Assembly (NCBI GenBank): GCA_964017195.1
Contig: CAXHKT010000166.1
Span: 172,062-236,061 of the forward strand
DNA: 64,000 nucleotides
Direction of reading: 5' to 3'
Source of the DNA: Siderastrea radians
Taxonomy: Eukaryota; Cnidaria; Anthozoa; Scleractinia; Rhizangiidae
Shown here: positions 23,214-35,654 of the stretch, piece by piece
How positions within the stretch are numbered: position 1 is the stretch's first letter
Layout of the letters: each line of letters begins with the position of its first letter
Program-made: the position numbers and the translations under genes
Notes under the pieces: model-generated
Database searches by the model: none
Told to the model about the DNA's origin: nothing
Seen by the model: only the letters and a program-made list of their open reading frames with translations

Positions 23214-24466
23214 GATGGCGATGGCTGTTGACAATGTCGACGAAGAGCTGCAGATTTTTGGACGCTTCCAAGAATATTACTTTAAATGATGCTGAAAGGG
23301 TGAAACTTATAGCAGTAATGAAAGAAAAGAAGTGCCTGATTCACTTCATACCTCGTCTGAACTCTTATCAGTGTGAAAGAGCCTCCATTCCTCTATGGTG
23401 AGAGAAGTCAAGAAGACGAGGAAGGAGCCAGAAACCAGGTCTACTTGGAAATCTTATCAGGCTATGCTTTTCCTCAAACCAACCCCTGATAAGGCCTGTG
23501 ACAAGTCTGAGGAATGGCCAGAGGAAGAAAAGCGTAGCCTGATAAATTTCTACAGCCAAAACCAAGAGTTGTGGAACCACACACCAAAGGACTACCACGA
23601 CAGGTCCAGGAGACAAGTCCTTCTAGCCAAGCTGAATGAGGAATTAGAGAATAAGTACTGAGAGAAAGAGATAGTGACAACATGGAACAATCTGGAAACC
23701 TGTTATGACCACCAACGTCTCCGGGAGAAAGGAAGCAAAACCTCGGGCAAGGGCACCTCGCAAGTAAGCACTTTTTTTGTAAATTATTGTATTAGATTAT
23801 TACTCATTGTGCCATTTTGATTATGGTTGTTTTTTATTGAATGGACGAGTTTCACATTCGCTTTTACCCTCGGAATATTCGATCATTTAGAGAGGTACAT
23901 AGTTATACAAATAGCGGACGACTGTACACAGGCTAAGCTAGGAGAGCTCTATGCATAAGATAGAGCTAATATCGATTACATTCTGACAACAAACAGTTTT
24001 TGGGGAGGTTTTGGACTGATCTTATTTGACGTGTGTTTGAATTTTATTTGCACTACTTTTTTCAAGGTTTATCACTCGTCCTGGAAGTTCTTCCAGGAAA
24101 TGAGTTTTGTGGCAGATGCCAACACTTAGCCTGACACAGCAAGATCCACACTAGATATAACTGACAGGTCACCAGCATCATCATCTCATGGCAAAGAGGA
24201 CAGCCCAGCCACGTGCAGTTCCCAGCAGCCCCCCCCCCAGTAGGCGCAGACGGAAAGTGACAACCACAGATGAGATAATTGCAAAAAGGAACCTCATGTA
24301 TGATGCCGCCATACAGTTTATGCAGCAACCACCACCACCACCACCTCAGGCAAAGGGTGATGAGGACCTCTTTGGAGAGTATGTGGCTAGCCAGCTGAAA
24401 CTGATTAATGACCTAAGAAGTAAACTCATCATAAAAGCAAGAATCAACAACTTATTTCTGACATAA
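23214..24466 (+). pseudogene. MADF-type DNA-binding protein gene relic (TE accessory protein)
   Basis: The first segment (23214-23290) reads 'MAMAVDNVDEELQIFGRF' and, in a shifted frame, 'LNDAERVKLIAVMKEKKCLI'. The next carries a MADF-like domain: 'EEWPEEEKRSLINFYSQNQELWNHTPKDYHDRSRRQVLLAKLNEEL' then a TGA, then 'EKEIVTTWNNLETCYDHQRLREKGSK' to a GTAAGC donor at 23764. After the intron (acceptor TTTTTTCAAG near 24066) comes 'VYHSSWKFFQEMSFVADANT', another stop (TAG), a Pro-rich stretch with a C-run frame change, and a BESS-like tail 'KRNLMYDAAIQFMQQ...DEDLFGEYVASQLKLI' (24188-24466). MADF-BESS proteins bind DNA, and in Harbinger elements a similar protein partners the transposase. Three disruptions make this copy dead. 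It could also be a host transcription factor paralogue. Confidence 0.62.
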
Positions 24467-25954
24467 CAGATGGATCAGATACCACCTGCAGCTCCATCTG
24501 CTCAACTCAATAATCCGTTTCTTTCGTAGGATTATGGCCAATAGATATACTAGTAGCAACCTTGCAACCTAATGTAGGGGTATATAATGGGTAATCCAAG
24601 ACTTTACGAGACAGCGAGAGCCTTGTTTTAAAATCCCAAGACCCTTGTCAAATAATCCGAGCCCGAGACTAATAAGGTTTCATAACTTGTCTAACCTTCA
24701 CAACTCAAAGTGCTTCAGCCAAGATTGAGAATAAACTAAAAGATTTAGAGAAACAAGAAACCACGGAACTTGTCATTCATTGTGCATTTTCTTTTTCTTC
24801 TATTGTCATGATAAGGTTGTTTCACATTCTAACTTTTTACAGTTTTTTGTACAGTTTAATTATTAGATGAGCAGAAAGCTGTTTTTTTTTTAATTACTAA
24901 GTTCGGCTTCCCGAGAATGCCAACAAATGCCATTAATGTTCCCAGACTCCTTGATGGAGGTTTTCAAAGTTTAAGATTCCAAGACCCATATAATTCCAAT
25001 GAATACCAGATTTCGAGACGGACAAAAATTGCCGACTTGGGCTAGTTTGGGTGATCTTTCTTAATGTTACACCCATGAAAATTTTGACATGAATTTTTCT
25101 CTTAACTGCCCTGAGTGATGAAATTTTTTAGCTAACAGATATTATATACTTAATGGCTGTTCCCGAGGGGAAACAGTTTTAACTGTTAAATTAAAGTTCT
25201 GTTTGCCGTGAATCTCAGTGTTTGTCGAGACGAAGCCGAGGGGAACATTGAGATTTAAGGGAAACAAAATTAACTGGTTTCCTGGCAAAGGGATCAGTCA
25301 TTAACTGTTTTGTTATATAGCATGACAAAGACTTAGAAAAATGGCAGTCGTCGGTCAACATTCGGAGGAAACATTGCACTGTTGCCTTCTGACATCATAG
25401 TTTTGGAATGTTGCCCGCTCAGAGACTTTTGGCGGGAAGCAGTTTTTATTGTTAGATGTCATGTGATCTTGGGTTACCCAATAAGAGCGCTCACTTTTGG
25501 TAAAAAATTTCTAGCTATATAACAATAATGATTAATGTAAATTAATATAATGTTTGTTTTCTAAAACATCTAATTGAATAGAGGGAGGCAGTATTGTGGG
25601 TCATAACCCTTAGAAACGAAGTAGCTGACATGTAGAACCATATTGTGTATGAATATTCATTTCTCCTCCACAGAAGGAATTTTTCTTCCCAAACTGACTT
25701 CTCTGATATTTTACACTGTAACACACGTGGAATTCCGGTACCAAAACAAAATACCATATCTATTTTGCTTTCTGTAAATATGCATTGCCACTCTCAACTG
25801 CATACAATGCTTAGATATCTGGCACCATGATTTGCAGTCAAATCAAGCTTGATCTTCATGCAATTTGTAATTATGGCATTATTATAATAAGGATAAGGCC
25901 ATGATTATCATTAATATGAAGAGAGTAAAAGAAGATCTAAATATCCGTAGTAAT
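24467..25954. other. Non-coding stretch
   Basis: No domain on either strand. Nothing else supported. Confidence 0.35.
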
Positions 25955-26455
25955 AACTTAAAAGTTCAAAGGTTCAAATGAGGCCTAACACTATTGTAAA
26001 AATTAAATCTAAAATCCAAGCTTTCGCTGCGAAGTCGCTGCATTCCTCTCGGGAGTTGAGGGTAGGTTTGTAATTCCTTATGTAAAATGCTTCAAATAGG
26101 CGTAGATTTACGGGTCGTTTTGCAGTACAATGGTCTTGATTTCAATGCCTTTGTAGTCTTTGTTTTGGCATGTGGAGATGTGTTTCGGACCTTTTGTTCT
26201 AGTGACAGTTTTAACATATGTGGATAGACCGTTTGTGCAATGACACTCGCTCATTAGACCACTTTATTCGTTTCCTTTTCATATTTGTACCTATTGTTTT
26301 ATACATTTTCCATACTTGCCACATTCTTACGCTTTTTTCACATCGTACTTTCCATTTATATATAGGCCTATGCAGAATATTTTTCTTATCCGTGATGATG
26401 CCGTTAATTTTTACAATAGTGTTAGGCCTCATTTGAACCTTTGAACTTTTAAGTT
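25955..26455 (-). pseudogene. Penelope GIY-YIG endonuclease relic between perfect 51-bp inverted repeats
   Basis: AACTTAAAAGTTCAAAGGTT... at 25955-26005 is repeated exactly in inverse orientation at 26405-26455 (51 of 51 bases by eye). Between them the minus strand reads 'CQNKDYKGIEIKTIVLQNDP' then 'NLPSTPERNAAT' with one stop, which matches the tail of the GIY-YIG nuclease of Penelope-like elements ('IVLQND', '...NYKP.LNSREEC'). The glutamate expected in '..LFEAF..' is not present. Penelope elements often have inverted flanks, so the 51-bp arms may be element ends rather than an independent MITE. Confidence 0.6.
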
Positions 26456-27524
26456 TTTAGAAATGCTATTGACGGACAACATTCAAAGATTATCCATAGT
26501 AATATTCTTAAAAGTTGCTCTGTTCTGCAGAAATAATGTGTTGATGATGAACTATATACCTATAACAAATACGTACACACACAGATACATACTTACATAC
26601 GTAAACGTTATTTCAGTTTCTATATACTTAACACACACAAAATGCAGAAACAATTATGTCGTTAACATGTTTTTTTATTCATACATACCGGTACTTCACA
26701 AATATTTTTATAAAAATCTTGAAACCTTTTTTGCTAAAATGCTGCATTTATAACGCATTTTACATTGTTTTTTGTGAAAACAATGTAATTTAAATATACG
26801 TGTATAATACAACATTACTATTTATCATAACCACGCATATTAAATACATATTAAATGTGCTTTTGAAATGCTTTTATAAACGTTATATTAAATATTTATT
26901 GTACAAGCTTAATATTATATTATGTCCATAAAATGTTTGAAATATTTTTAAAAGAATCAGTGAAGTATATATGAAATATTTATTATAAATTACGTTTCTT
27001 AATTTACGTTGTCCACAAAAAAGTTTCTAAATGTTTTTGTAAATATAATATTACTTCTTTATTTACACAACATTCATGTTCTTGACAAATTTACATCTGG
27101 CTAATGTATCTACAGCTTATTACATTTCCAAAAAAAAAAAAACCCGGAGGGGCCTATTTTCAACTCCACCTTGGAAACCTGGTGTTTCTTCAAGAAAATA
27201 TTTTTTTATCATTTATTTACACACAACACTTTCGAAATTGAGCAAAAACACCTAGCACTGTATGCTGGCAGTTTGTTATGTATATGAGCCTAGTAAATGG
27301 CCTAGCTTACCAATTAGTTTTCTTTAGTTCAGTGGTAGTGATATTTATGAAAATAGGTTCCATACCCACTCATGAGTAAGACAAATTTATGCCCCCCCCC
27401 CCACCTTCCCTCTGGAATTGCTAACTGCTCCTACTTTGGAAGGATGGATTCTTTCTGGAGTCACAAGAAGCAAAGTCATGTAGAAATGTACACTGTATTT
27501 GTCCGTCAATAGCGCTGCTTCCCA
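26456..27524. other. Very AT-rich stretch
   Basis: Long AT-rich DNA (about 26460-27100) with a C-run near 27391. The open frames are composition artefacts. No feature supported. Confidence 0.4.
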
Positions 27525-27815
27525 TTACCAGCTGACTGCACCCTGAAACTTGAAATATTCACAGAACTCATCTCTGATGGCTTTTGCTTTACTGGAGTAG
27601 TTCTGACCTTTAGCCAGTGGAGGGAGGTCAAGCCAAGATGTTGCAGGACCAAGAGAGCCCAGTTCTTCATCTGAAACTGTCACATAACATCTCTCGCTCC
27701 TCAAAACGTTGTGCCATGCCATAATGGCAAGTACAACAGTTGTTACCTTCTCTGGTTCCAAGCGGATAACACTTCTGAGAACTTGCCACTTCTGTGCCAT
27801 GATTCCGAGGACATT
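27525..27815 (-). pseudogene. PIF/Harbinger transposase C-terminal fragment
   Basis: The minus frame reads 'GIMAQKWQVLRSVIRLEPEKVTTVVLAIMAWHNVLR' followed by 'LPPLAKGQNYSSKAKAIRDEFCEYFKFQGAVSW' and a stop. This is the end of the DDE_Tnp_4 domain (the 'G.L..RWR.F...I.L.P..V..V..A...LHN.LR' helix) plus the usual 'R..F..YF...G.V.W' tail. The catalytic residues lie upstream and are missing. Its first bases run directly into the Crypton frame on the same strand. Confidence 0.75.
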
Positions 27816-29260
27816 TTTACTGATACACCTTGTGCGGCATAATCTGTAGTTATAGATTCCTTCCCAGCATCGTCTTTTTCCAGAATGTCCTTGATGGCGG
27901 GTTTTGAGATCATTCCACTCCTGATTGTAGCTCCAAATAACCGAAACAGGTTTTCTTTTTCCTCGCGGGAAAAAATGTTCTTGCTCTGGTAACTTGAATT
28001 CGACAGTGGCACAAAATCCGAAGAACTAGTTAAGAAGCGACTCATTTTGTCCGATAAAGTTTCTTCTTCTTCTGGTAGTTTAGCTTCACCAGCAGTCTCC
28101 AGGTGGTTCTTTTTGTCGATACCACGCCATCCACTGCGAACTCTGTCGTATACTTTCTTAGGGTCTTGATCGTAAAGGGTCGGGTGGTCTTTTATCTTCT
28201 CTCTACCTACTGCCATTGTGACACGCTTTTGGTTGATTTCTTCACGGAAAAGCTCCCTTACAGCTGCTTTTTCTTGCTCGTTCCACGTTGTCTGCTTCTC
28301 CTTGCTACCTTCGGCACTAACAGGATTTTCATCTTCAGCCTTAGCTATCAAAGTACCTTTTTCCGATGCTTGATTTGTTCTCATGATTGAGGGAAGCACT
28401 GCAGCTGTCTTAATACACGATTGTTGCTTCTCGTGAAGCTTGTAGTACCTTTGTGCTGTCGACTCTTTATCTGCCATTAGATTGGCGAGTTGTCCTTTCA
28501 TGCCTTGGTAGTTAGTGTGTACAGCAGTCACGGCTGACTTTCGGAATAGGGTTGAACTAATATGCCCCTCTATGCCTGCTTTTTTCCAGGCGGCATTTAT
28601 CGCAGTTGATATCTGGCCAGATGCGAGCCTCGCTCCACTCCATGACAATATCACAACATCGTCATCATCTTTGATAAGAGTTACTACACTTCTAACTTCA
28701 GCTACAAACACTTTCAGGTAATCAAACAAGGTAGGAGACAGCACCACCCTGGCAGGGCCATGTATGTCTGCAGTCTTGTGCTTCTTCACACTAATGATGT
28801 AACTTCTCTCACATCGCTTTGCTTTGTGGAACTCAGTCATAGTCATGTTGGCTAGCACGCCCGATCTATGGGTGTTAGCGATTGTTATTTGAGTTAGGAT
28901 AAAATCTCTAATTAGTGTGTAATCTGCTTGGTTAATTTCAAGGCAGTGGGCCCCACTAAGCTGATTGATGAGGGAGATTGCTCTTCGTGTTGATTCACTC
29001 TGCTCAAATTTAGTAATCATTTCGGCTGATATTAAGTTAGAAAGATCTTCATCCTGTTTCTCAAGATGCCTGTATTAACTGTCTTTCTTGTAAGATGATG
29101 ACCACAAGCGGGCTTTTTTGTCAATGAAGTTAATAGTAGCATCCTCGACATTCACTCCGTCAGGACACTCTGTTAAGATAAAACTGCAGAAATATCTGAG
29201 ACTTATCAGGTAGGATTTAATTGTGTCTGGCTTGTAAGTACGTTCTACATTGTTTTAAAC
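27816..29260 (-). pseudogene. Crypton-like tyrosine recombinase with C-terminal SANT/Myb-like domain
   Basis: An open frame of 425 codons (29020-27743) preceded in the same frame by 'RTYKPDTIKSYLISLRYFCSFILTECPDG...ARLWSSSYKKDS', one TAA (near 29076), then the open part. YR residues: Arg52 in 'NTHRSGVLANM', Lys in 'SVKKHKT', Arg160 in 'SSTLFRKSAV' (the usual HxxR His is Thr or Ser here) and Tyr192/193 in 'STAQRYYKL'. A helical domain with 'WNEQEKAAVRELFREEI...KKVYDRVRSGWR' (about residues 245-300) resembles SANT/Myb-like or GCR1-type DNA-binding domains seen in Cryptons. Cryptons move as circles by recombination without RT. The stop and the Harbinger junction at the 3' end argue for a dead copy, though only one disruption is visible. 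Confidence 0.75.
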
Positions 29261-31878
29261 AAAGTTACTCGCTGAACATCAAAGTGTACCGGAGAAACTC
29301 GCATTTCCATTACTATAAACCGTACCTTTCTTTCCATCTCAATGGTAGTATGGTATGAGGTGGCATGATGTAATGTAATAATCAATTTTTATTGCTTGTT
29401 CACATAATAATCGATTTTGTTAAATAACATCTATCGTGACAATAAGCTTTAAGCCCCAAATGATCATATCAACTGGGTAAAATTTATGCTTGAAAGAAAA
29501 TTTGCCCCCCCCCCCCCGCGTCACCGCCGCCACCATCCACCAGCTTACTAGTCGGGTGCAATAACCACTACACTATGATAAGAATCAAGAATAGGCATCT
29601 CGTTATTGATAGCCAGACTATAAGTACATGGGCAGTGTTCAAGAATAATCGTTAATAACAAGAACAGTTGCCAACTATCCAAAACTATTCCTAGTATAAT
29701 TTATATTTAACGAATAGAAAATTTACAACAAACGTAAAACTGTCTCAGCTTACACAAAGCAACCTAACTTTTTTATAGCTAAATTAACTGGTTATACTCG
29801 CTAACGGAGAACATAAGCTAAGCCTTCATGTCTAAGTATAATGTATCTGATTACAAACAATAAGAAAATTAAAGAAAATTTAAAGAAACATAAGCAAGAG
29901 ATGCCGTTGAGTGATCTTGAAACTGCGAAAAATACCTTATATTAAGACTCGCATGCTTCCAAAAATTATAACTCCCACTGTAAATACCAAAACATCCGTA
30001 CAAGCACTCAAAACAAGCGTGCATTCCTTAACGTGAAAAAAATACATATATCATTTTACGATTTGATATCGCTTAAAACAACAAGAAGCTCTTCGGCTTT
30101 ATAGACACAGGCCTAGCAACGTTATTTCTCGTTCTTGTTGTTGTTCAACAAAGGCTGCGTCACAGTGAAGCGTAATATACGATACTTGGCCGCGAGTAAG
30201 GTAAAACGCTGTCTTGTTTACAATGTAGAGACGTCTGTTTTCCAAATCTAACACTAGAACTCATCAAATGTAATTTGTGTCTTTCGTCTATTCCTTATAT
30301 TAGCACCATCAGAACTGTTCTACAGAGTTGTTATTTTTCATTCATGTATGTAGTTCATGGGCAATATTTTTTGGGGGGCCTGAATTTTTCACTGGGGTAG
30401 GGGAAAGCTTCCAAACTCAAAACGATATTTATTTGTTGTGGATATGGATCCACCCTTGTAGTTAATTCAATGATTTTTTTATTCTATTTATTCAACGTAG
30501 TATATGACAAGAAAGATCTTTGCTTTGACTTCCTTTACTTGAAATCTTTCTTCAGCTAGCTTTTACTGTAGCCATTTAACTGGGAACAAATCACTTTTGA
30601 CAATGTACTCGCCATTGACCACGCCCACGCAAAGTATGTTTAGTGAATCTGTATTAAACGGGAAATTTTCCAAATTGCTGAGTGGCTATAAGATACAGAA
30701 TTGACTGAATATACATTTTAAGAGGACAGATGCTGCAGTCTCATAAACTGAAATTTTGTTATATACGAGCTCATTTATTAATACACATTTCTTAAGAAAA
30801 AAATCCAAGATAGCGGCCAAGTAAGGTACCTTACCAACTTTAAAAAAAATACAGCCCCATAAAGCAGATGGCTTGCAACTTGTCACAAAAATAGCCCATA
30901 AGCAGCTTTACATTTTGATTGGCCATTCACTCTGCAATTGGCAACTGACAGCTCTCAAAAACCGCTACATTTTTAAAATATGCTGACTCAGCAAATAATC
31001 GTTCATTGTGAGACTGCCAAGCTGTAGAACGTGCAGTTTATGGCTATTGTACCTAGTTTGAACGTAAGAACTTAAATATTTACAGAGTTGCGACTTAAGT
31101 TTTTGGACCATCACTGAAGTGTCTGATACCTCTTCTAAAAATAAATCATACTTGTTCATCTTCTACAATAAAAGTTATTTGTTGTGATAATTTTTGTGGG
31201 CTAAAAGTGATTTATTAACGCATTCTTTTGACGTGAAGAAATTTTTAAAAGTTACAAAAGAGATAGTTTTATCGAGAATTAAAACATACCTGACAGTAGG
31301 GCACTTATGTAACGCTGGCCGCATCGTCAAATCGCGAAAAAAATTCCTTAGTCACTTTTTCATCGAGCAAATATTTTTGTGAAGAAAGAACATAACATGT
31401 TTTAGTCTTGTGTGGAATTTCAGCAAAAAACTCTGCGATCTTTTAGAGATATAGTATCGTCTTCCCCAAAAAAGCTTTTTCGTGTTACGAGTTACTTTCG
31501 AGACTTCGCAAGTCAATGAAGAAGTGTACGTTACAACGGCATTTTTGTCCGAAGGGAAATTTCGGGAGAGAAAACTTGTGGATGACGAGTGAATGCCCAA
31601 AACTAGTTAAACGGGTCGGATAACTGTCAATCCACGTAAAAAATGACTGAAAGGGGGTAAAAAACTGTCTGCCCCGGCACAGGGCATTTATGCAACGTTG
31701 TGATTAGATTGAAATCTGTAAAAAAATCCAAAATACAGGTATAAAGTTAAAACGCTGTTTGGGTGTTGATTTGGTCAATAGCAGTTGGAAAATCACAAAC
31801 GGGAGTTGTAATTAGTCATTAACAGAGAGTTATAACCAAAAGAGAACACGTGACTGAAAGTGGCCTATTTTCAATCTC

Positions 31879-31935
<57 letters not shown>

Positions 31936-32362
31936 GGCAACACCAAAAATAATGATTGCATTTATTTTCGTTCATATATCTTCAGGTGAAGACTGACAAA
32001 CAACCAATGAAGCCATAAGAACAAGGTCTCCAGTTTGTGTAAGAAACAACAGTGGAAGAAACAAAAGATTTTATTCTAAAGACTTGAAGCTGTTTTTTTG
32101 TTGGAGAATGACAAGCATCTTTAAACAGGGACAATTAAGCGATACAAATAAGTAAACGTATTTGTTAAAAATATATTTCCAAGAGTATCATCTAATGAAA
32201 GGGCAACACCTTTTATACCTGTATGGGAACGTATTAAAATTGATTTTGTTGTTTTCTGTTTTTCCTACAATTTTGGCCAATAAAAATGCAAATGAAAAAT
32301 GCTTAAGATTATAAAATGAAATCTTTTTTTGAAGGAGAAATGTTTATTTATCAACTACATAT
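29261..32362. other. 3.1-kb gene-poor stretch
   Basis: No coding domain on either strand. Contains a C-run near 29503-29517 and the GA microsatellite listed separately. Confidence 0.35.
31881..31933. repeat. (GA)n microsatellite
   Basis: An uninterrupted GA run of about 53 bp, purine on the plus strand. No gene adjacent. Confidence 0.95.
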
Positions 32363-32800
32363 TTAATCTACGAGTATATCTCTTAATTCTTCGACGGACT
32401 CTTTCGACAAGGACTCCATTTGTATAGCTAATTGACTGGCTCTGTTCTGCACCCTACTTATTTCCTTGCTTAGGAGCACCATCCGGGTTGCAAGCTGTTT
32501 TGCCTTATTTTTTTTGGACAAGTTTTGTCCATTCCGCGCACTTTTCTCTTCCTCCATCTTCTTCTTCTTGTCCTCTCCTTTCTTGGTGTTGACTTTCGAC
32601 AGCTTTCTCGCCTTGCTTGATTCTTTTTGTTTTCTTTTCAACTTAAACCCGATCATAAAGTCCGAAATATATTTAAGCCGAGGAGAGATTAGCATCTCTT
32701 GGGTTTTACTATTAGAAATAGCAGTGAAGGACCAGTGTCCTTTACAAATAATTTTAAAAATCAAAGAGCAGTCATAAAGATGAGTTCTTGAAAATTTCAC
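32363..32800 (-). CDS. Hypothetical Lys-rich, coiled-coil open frame
   Basis: A 145-codon minus-strand frame. Residues about 52-120 are rich in Lys, Glu and Ser ('KLKRKQKESSKARKLSKVNTKKGEDKKKKMEEEKSARNG'), followed by an amphipathic helix with regular spacing ('MVLLSKEISRVQNRASQLAIQMESLSKESVEELRDILVD'). The C-terminal ~80 residues look like real protein, possibly the last exon of a larger gene. The N-terminal ~50 residues look less convincing. Family unknown, and no intron border was established. Confidence 0.35.
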   Translation of the reverse strand: MKFSRTHLYDCSLIFKIICKGHWSFTAISNSKTQEMLISPRLKYISDFMIGFKLKRKQKESSKARKLSKVNTKKGEDKKKKMEEEKSARNGQNLSKKNKAKQLATRMVLLSKEISRVQNRASQLAIQMESLSKESVEELRDILVD

Positions 32801-33429
32801 TGAAATGTCTGTATGTTACATAAATTCCTTAAAGTTTTACATTCTCTTCTATCACGTTTGTTTTCTTAAAACAGTACACTTGTCGGGTGGATACTTACAG
32901 TTTGCGTTAGCAGTCATACACATGGTGATCTGAACAAAGATAGCGGATCTGATGTGCAAATTATAGAGCATTCTGGGTATTGCACAGAAGCATTCTGGGT
33001 ATTATACAAATTTCTTCAAATTACTGTGTACATGCTAAAAACAAAACAACATCATAGCTCAAAAACAATATATTTTTTGTTACTTCTCAGCATCAATATT
33101 ACTTCCGGTTTAAGGATAATTTCATTTCCTGTTTAGATGAAAATGCTTCCATTTGACCAAATAGTCATAGGTAATGCAACATTTTCCAAGTTAACCATCC
33201 AAAATTGTTGAAAATCGGCAAGGACTCGTTTTATCCAACATCAGAATACTGCATTCCACTTCCGGTCAAGATGGCGACCGTTTTGGAAAAAGTTCCAAAA
33301 CTCACTTATGTAGAAAATCTTGTGATGGCACTATATCAAGTATTTACAAGTGTAAAAAATTCTATCATTTCTGAGAATTTGGTGCTTTTAACACAAAATG
33401 AACAATTCAGGGCAAGATCGGCACGTATC
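32801..33429. other. Non-coding stretch
   Basis: Holds a near duplicate GCATTCTGGGTATT phrase (about 32968 and 32990). A plus-strand 109-codon frame (33205-33534) overlaps the antisense MULE fragment and is not credited. Confidence 0.35.
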
Positions 33430-33610
33430 TGCCCCACTATTAGTGAAGCGGTTCTTCGGTCCCTCCACCCATTGTTCACAAATGGGATGCCAGTTTTCGT
33501 TGAAATAATTCTTTACAGCTGTGAATCTGGTTGACATAAGCTGTTCACATAATCTGTTGTATACATCTTCGTGTTTAGCCAATGACGTCACGTTAGTGAT
33601 GTTTTATGGC
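33430..33610 (-). pseudogene. MULE/ZSWIM-like transposase fragment (distal piece)
   Basis: The minus frame reads 'HEDVYNRLCEQLMSTRFTAVKNYFNENWHPICEQWVEGPKNRF'. The 'YF..NWHPI..QWVEG.KN' phrase is characteristic, to my knowledge, of the ZSWIM1/ZSWIM3-type proteins derived from Mutator-like transposases. It lies 1.4 kb downstream of the core fragment on the same strand and follows it in protein order. The rest, including the SWIM finger, is not present. Confidence 0.6.
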
Positions 33611-34984
33611 TTTTGTCAGAGCCTAAAAATCAACGATATACGAGATACGTCTGTCTTACGGTTTGTGAGGCTGGGGGGATATTCTGTGAGACGATGGGTG
33701 AGGGTGTGCACCGGGACAATGAAACCCCTACCTTATCAGCGGCACATACCCTTACACTTTATACTATGGGAGAACGCCCGGGCTTTGAAGTGTTTTGCAT
33801 CGGCGAGTTTCGATCAACAGGAACTAATTTTCTTTTGCGATCAACAGGAACTACTTAATGTTACTTCGAATGCGCTGTTTTGTATACTTTAGGTCTAGCA
33901 GGATTTTATTCGCGATGAAGTCCTGCGTTTACGTAGACTTAGCCGTGGTACAAATTTTCACGGCAGCAAACGCATCAGAAATTATACACAAGACGCGCTC
34001 GTCAATTTGAGATCTAAGTGCATGAATTCACGCACACGTTTGTGTTTGTTTTCCTTTATTAATTTCCAAGGGGAATTGTTAGTTTTCGTAGTAGAACATT
34101 TTGACTTCCGACCAGCTTGACGGCGTCGATTGTTTTTCGCTTTCTAGTGGAATTACAAAAGAAAGATAAATAATGAGAATCCCCAGCTGAGAAGCAAGCG
34201 GTTTTTGCGTAAGGTTAATACAATTTTTTATTCTTGAAAAAGCAAGCTGGATAAAAATATTTCGGTGCTGTGCTGTTTGAAGGCAAAGCAGAATATTTAT
34301 CCGGCTACAAACACTACAACCAAAACGGGTTCAATAGATCAATTGTGACACTCTGCGTTTATCAAATTTCAACCCGCTTATGCAAATTTGACAAAGTAAA
34401 ATCAGAATTTGCGGGGGCTTGTTCCTAGCTATTCCTAAACTGAAAAACTTGAATGAAACTAGTATTAAAAATCCAAGTTACACTGGTGATCAATTAATTA
34501 GAATAAAATCTTTACAAGAAAAAAAACTTTACTTCGGGGTTATTTATAGTTCAAAGCGTATGTTGAACAAATTTGCATAGTTGACAGATAATGTAACGCA
34601 ACGCTTAAAAGCATCTCGAACGGAATGCAAGTGACAAAGCATTCTAATAGAGACCTACTGAATTTTGCGTTTTTTTCACGCCTATCAGGACTTGAATACA
34701 TAAAAAATGCAAGCAACTGACGTGTTAGGATATGTTGTCTTTGAGGAAAAGGGAAACGAAGAGCTTTGCTTTATTTACTTCGCACACAAGTCTAATGTCA
34801 CGCTATAGTTAACTGTCACGTAGTCACGCTGCTTTGTTGCCCTGTTTTATGATAAATGAATATTCCTTGCTCTGGCGAAGACTTGTCACATTAGCCGCAA
34901 GGTGTAGGGGAAGATAGAGATGACCGCACAGTCCGCACTGCAGTGGTGTCAAACCCATAGGTTGTGTTCATAAATTTCACCATA
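33611..34984. other. Sequence between the two MULE pieces
   Basis: Could be an intron or a later insertion; no terminal repeats were found. A plus-strand phrase at 33710-33780 ('NETPTLSAAHTLTLYTMGERPGFE') is a repeat-derived peptide I have seen in cnidarian models rather than a gene. Confidence 0.35.
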
Positions 34985-35400
34985 TTGTGGAACAAAACGT
35001 CATTGGCTCAGCAGGCATTGTGTGCGTATGTTTAACATATGCCATTGACTGTAACAGTTCCAACACCTGCATTCTTTCATCGTTTGATATTCCCATTTCC
35101 CATTACCTCTTTGTGAAAACTGCACATGGGGTGGAAGAGACATATCGAGATTCCTGCTTGTGGAAGCTCATCTTGAAGCACTTGGCGCTCTGTCATGTAC
35201 ATGAGTCCAACTATTTCACTCTCTCCATTACCATGCACAAACATCATGACATACAAAGGCAGGCGAAGGTCATTGAGCTTACATGTTGCATCTATGAATA
35301 CAATTTCAGGATATGCACTAAACATGTTTCGCATTTTTTCATCATGATAGAATAATCCTTTGAAGTTGTTCTCGCTGTCTGCATACATCAAATGTTGCGT
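34985..35400 (-). pseudogene. MULE/ZSWIM-like transposase fragment (DDE core)
   Basis: The minus frame reads 'ENNFKGLFYHDEKMRNMFSAYPEIVFIDATCKLNDLRLPLYVMMFVHGNGESEIVGL', then 'MTERQVLQDELPQAGISICLFHPMCSFHKEV', then in a shifted frame 'ERMQVLELLQSMAYVKH'. 'FIDATCKLND' is the first DDE Asp of Mutator-like transposases (D-A-T-Y/C-K). The stretch that should carry the second Asp before 'TERQVL' is deleted (30-40 residues). Frameshift near 35090. Inactive. Confidence 0.72.
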
Positions 35401-35654
35401 TAATTTTACTTTTATGGATTAATCCATAGGATTCATATTCTACTAGCCTGGAGAAGTTGTAGTGTGATTAGAGCATCGCTTTTCTATGGTGACCACTGCC
35501 CTTATGCTCGTATGATGGTCTGTAATTTTAAGTGTATACTGTAATGACAAGAATACATGTACATGCTGATCACCAAAGAAAGATTACAGAGTTATTAGTT
35601 TCCTTACTCAAATTTTTTTAAAGAAACAACAAAACATATGCAATGTTACCTTGA

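Noticed and set aside
26211..26753. Plus- and minus-strand frames around the 51-bp inverted repeats
   Set aside because: AT-rich chance frames; only the GIY-YIG tail between the arms has a family pattern.
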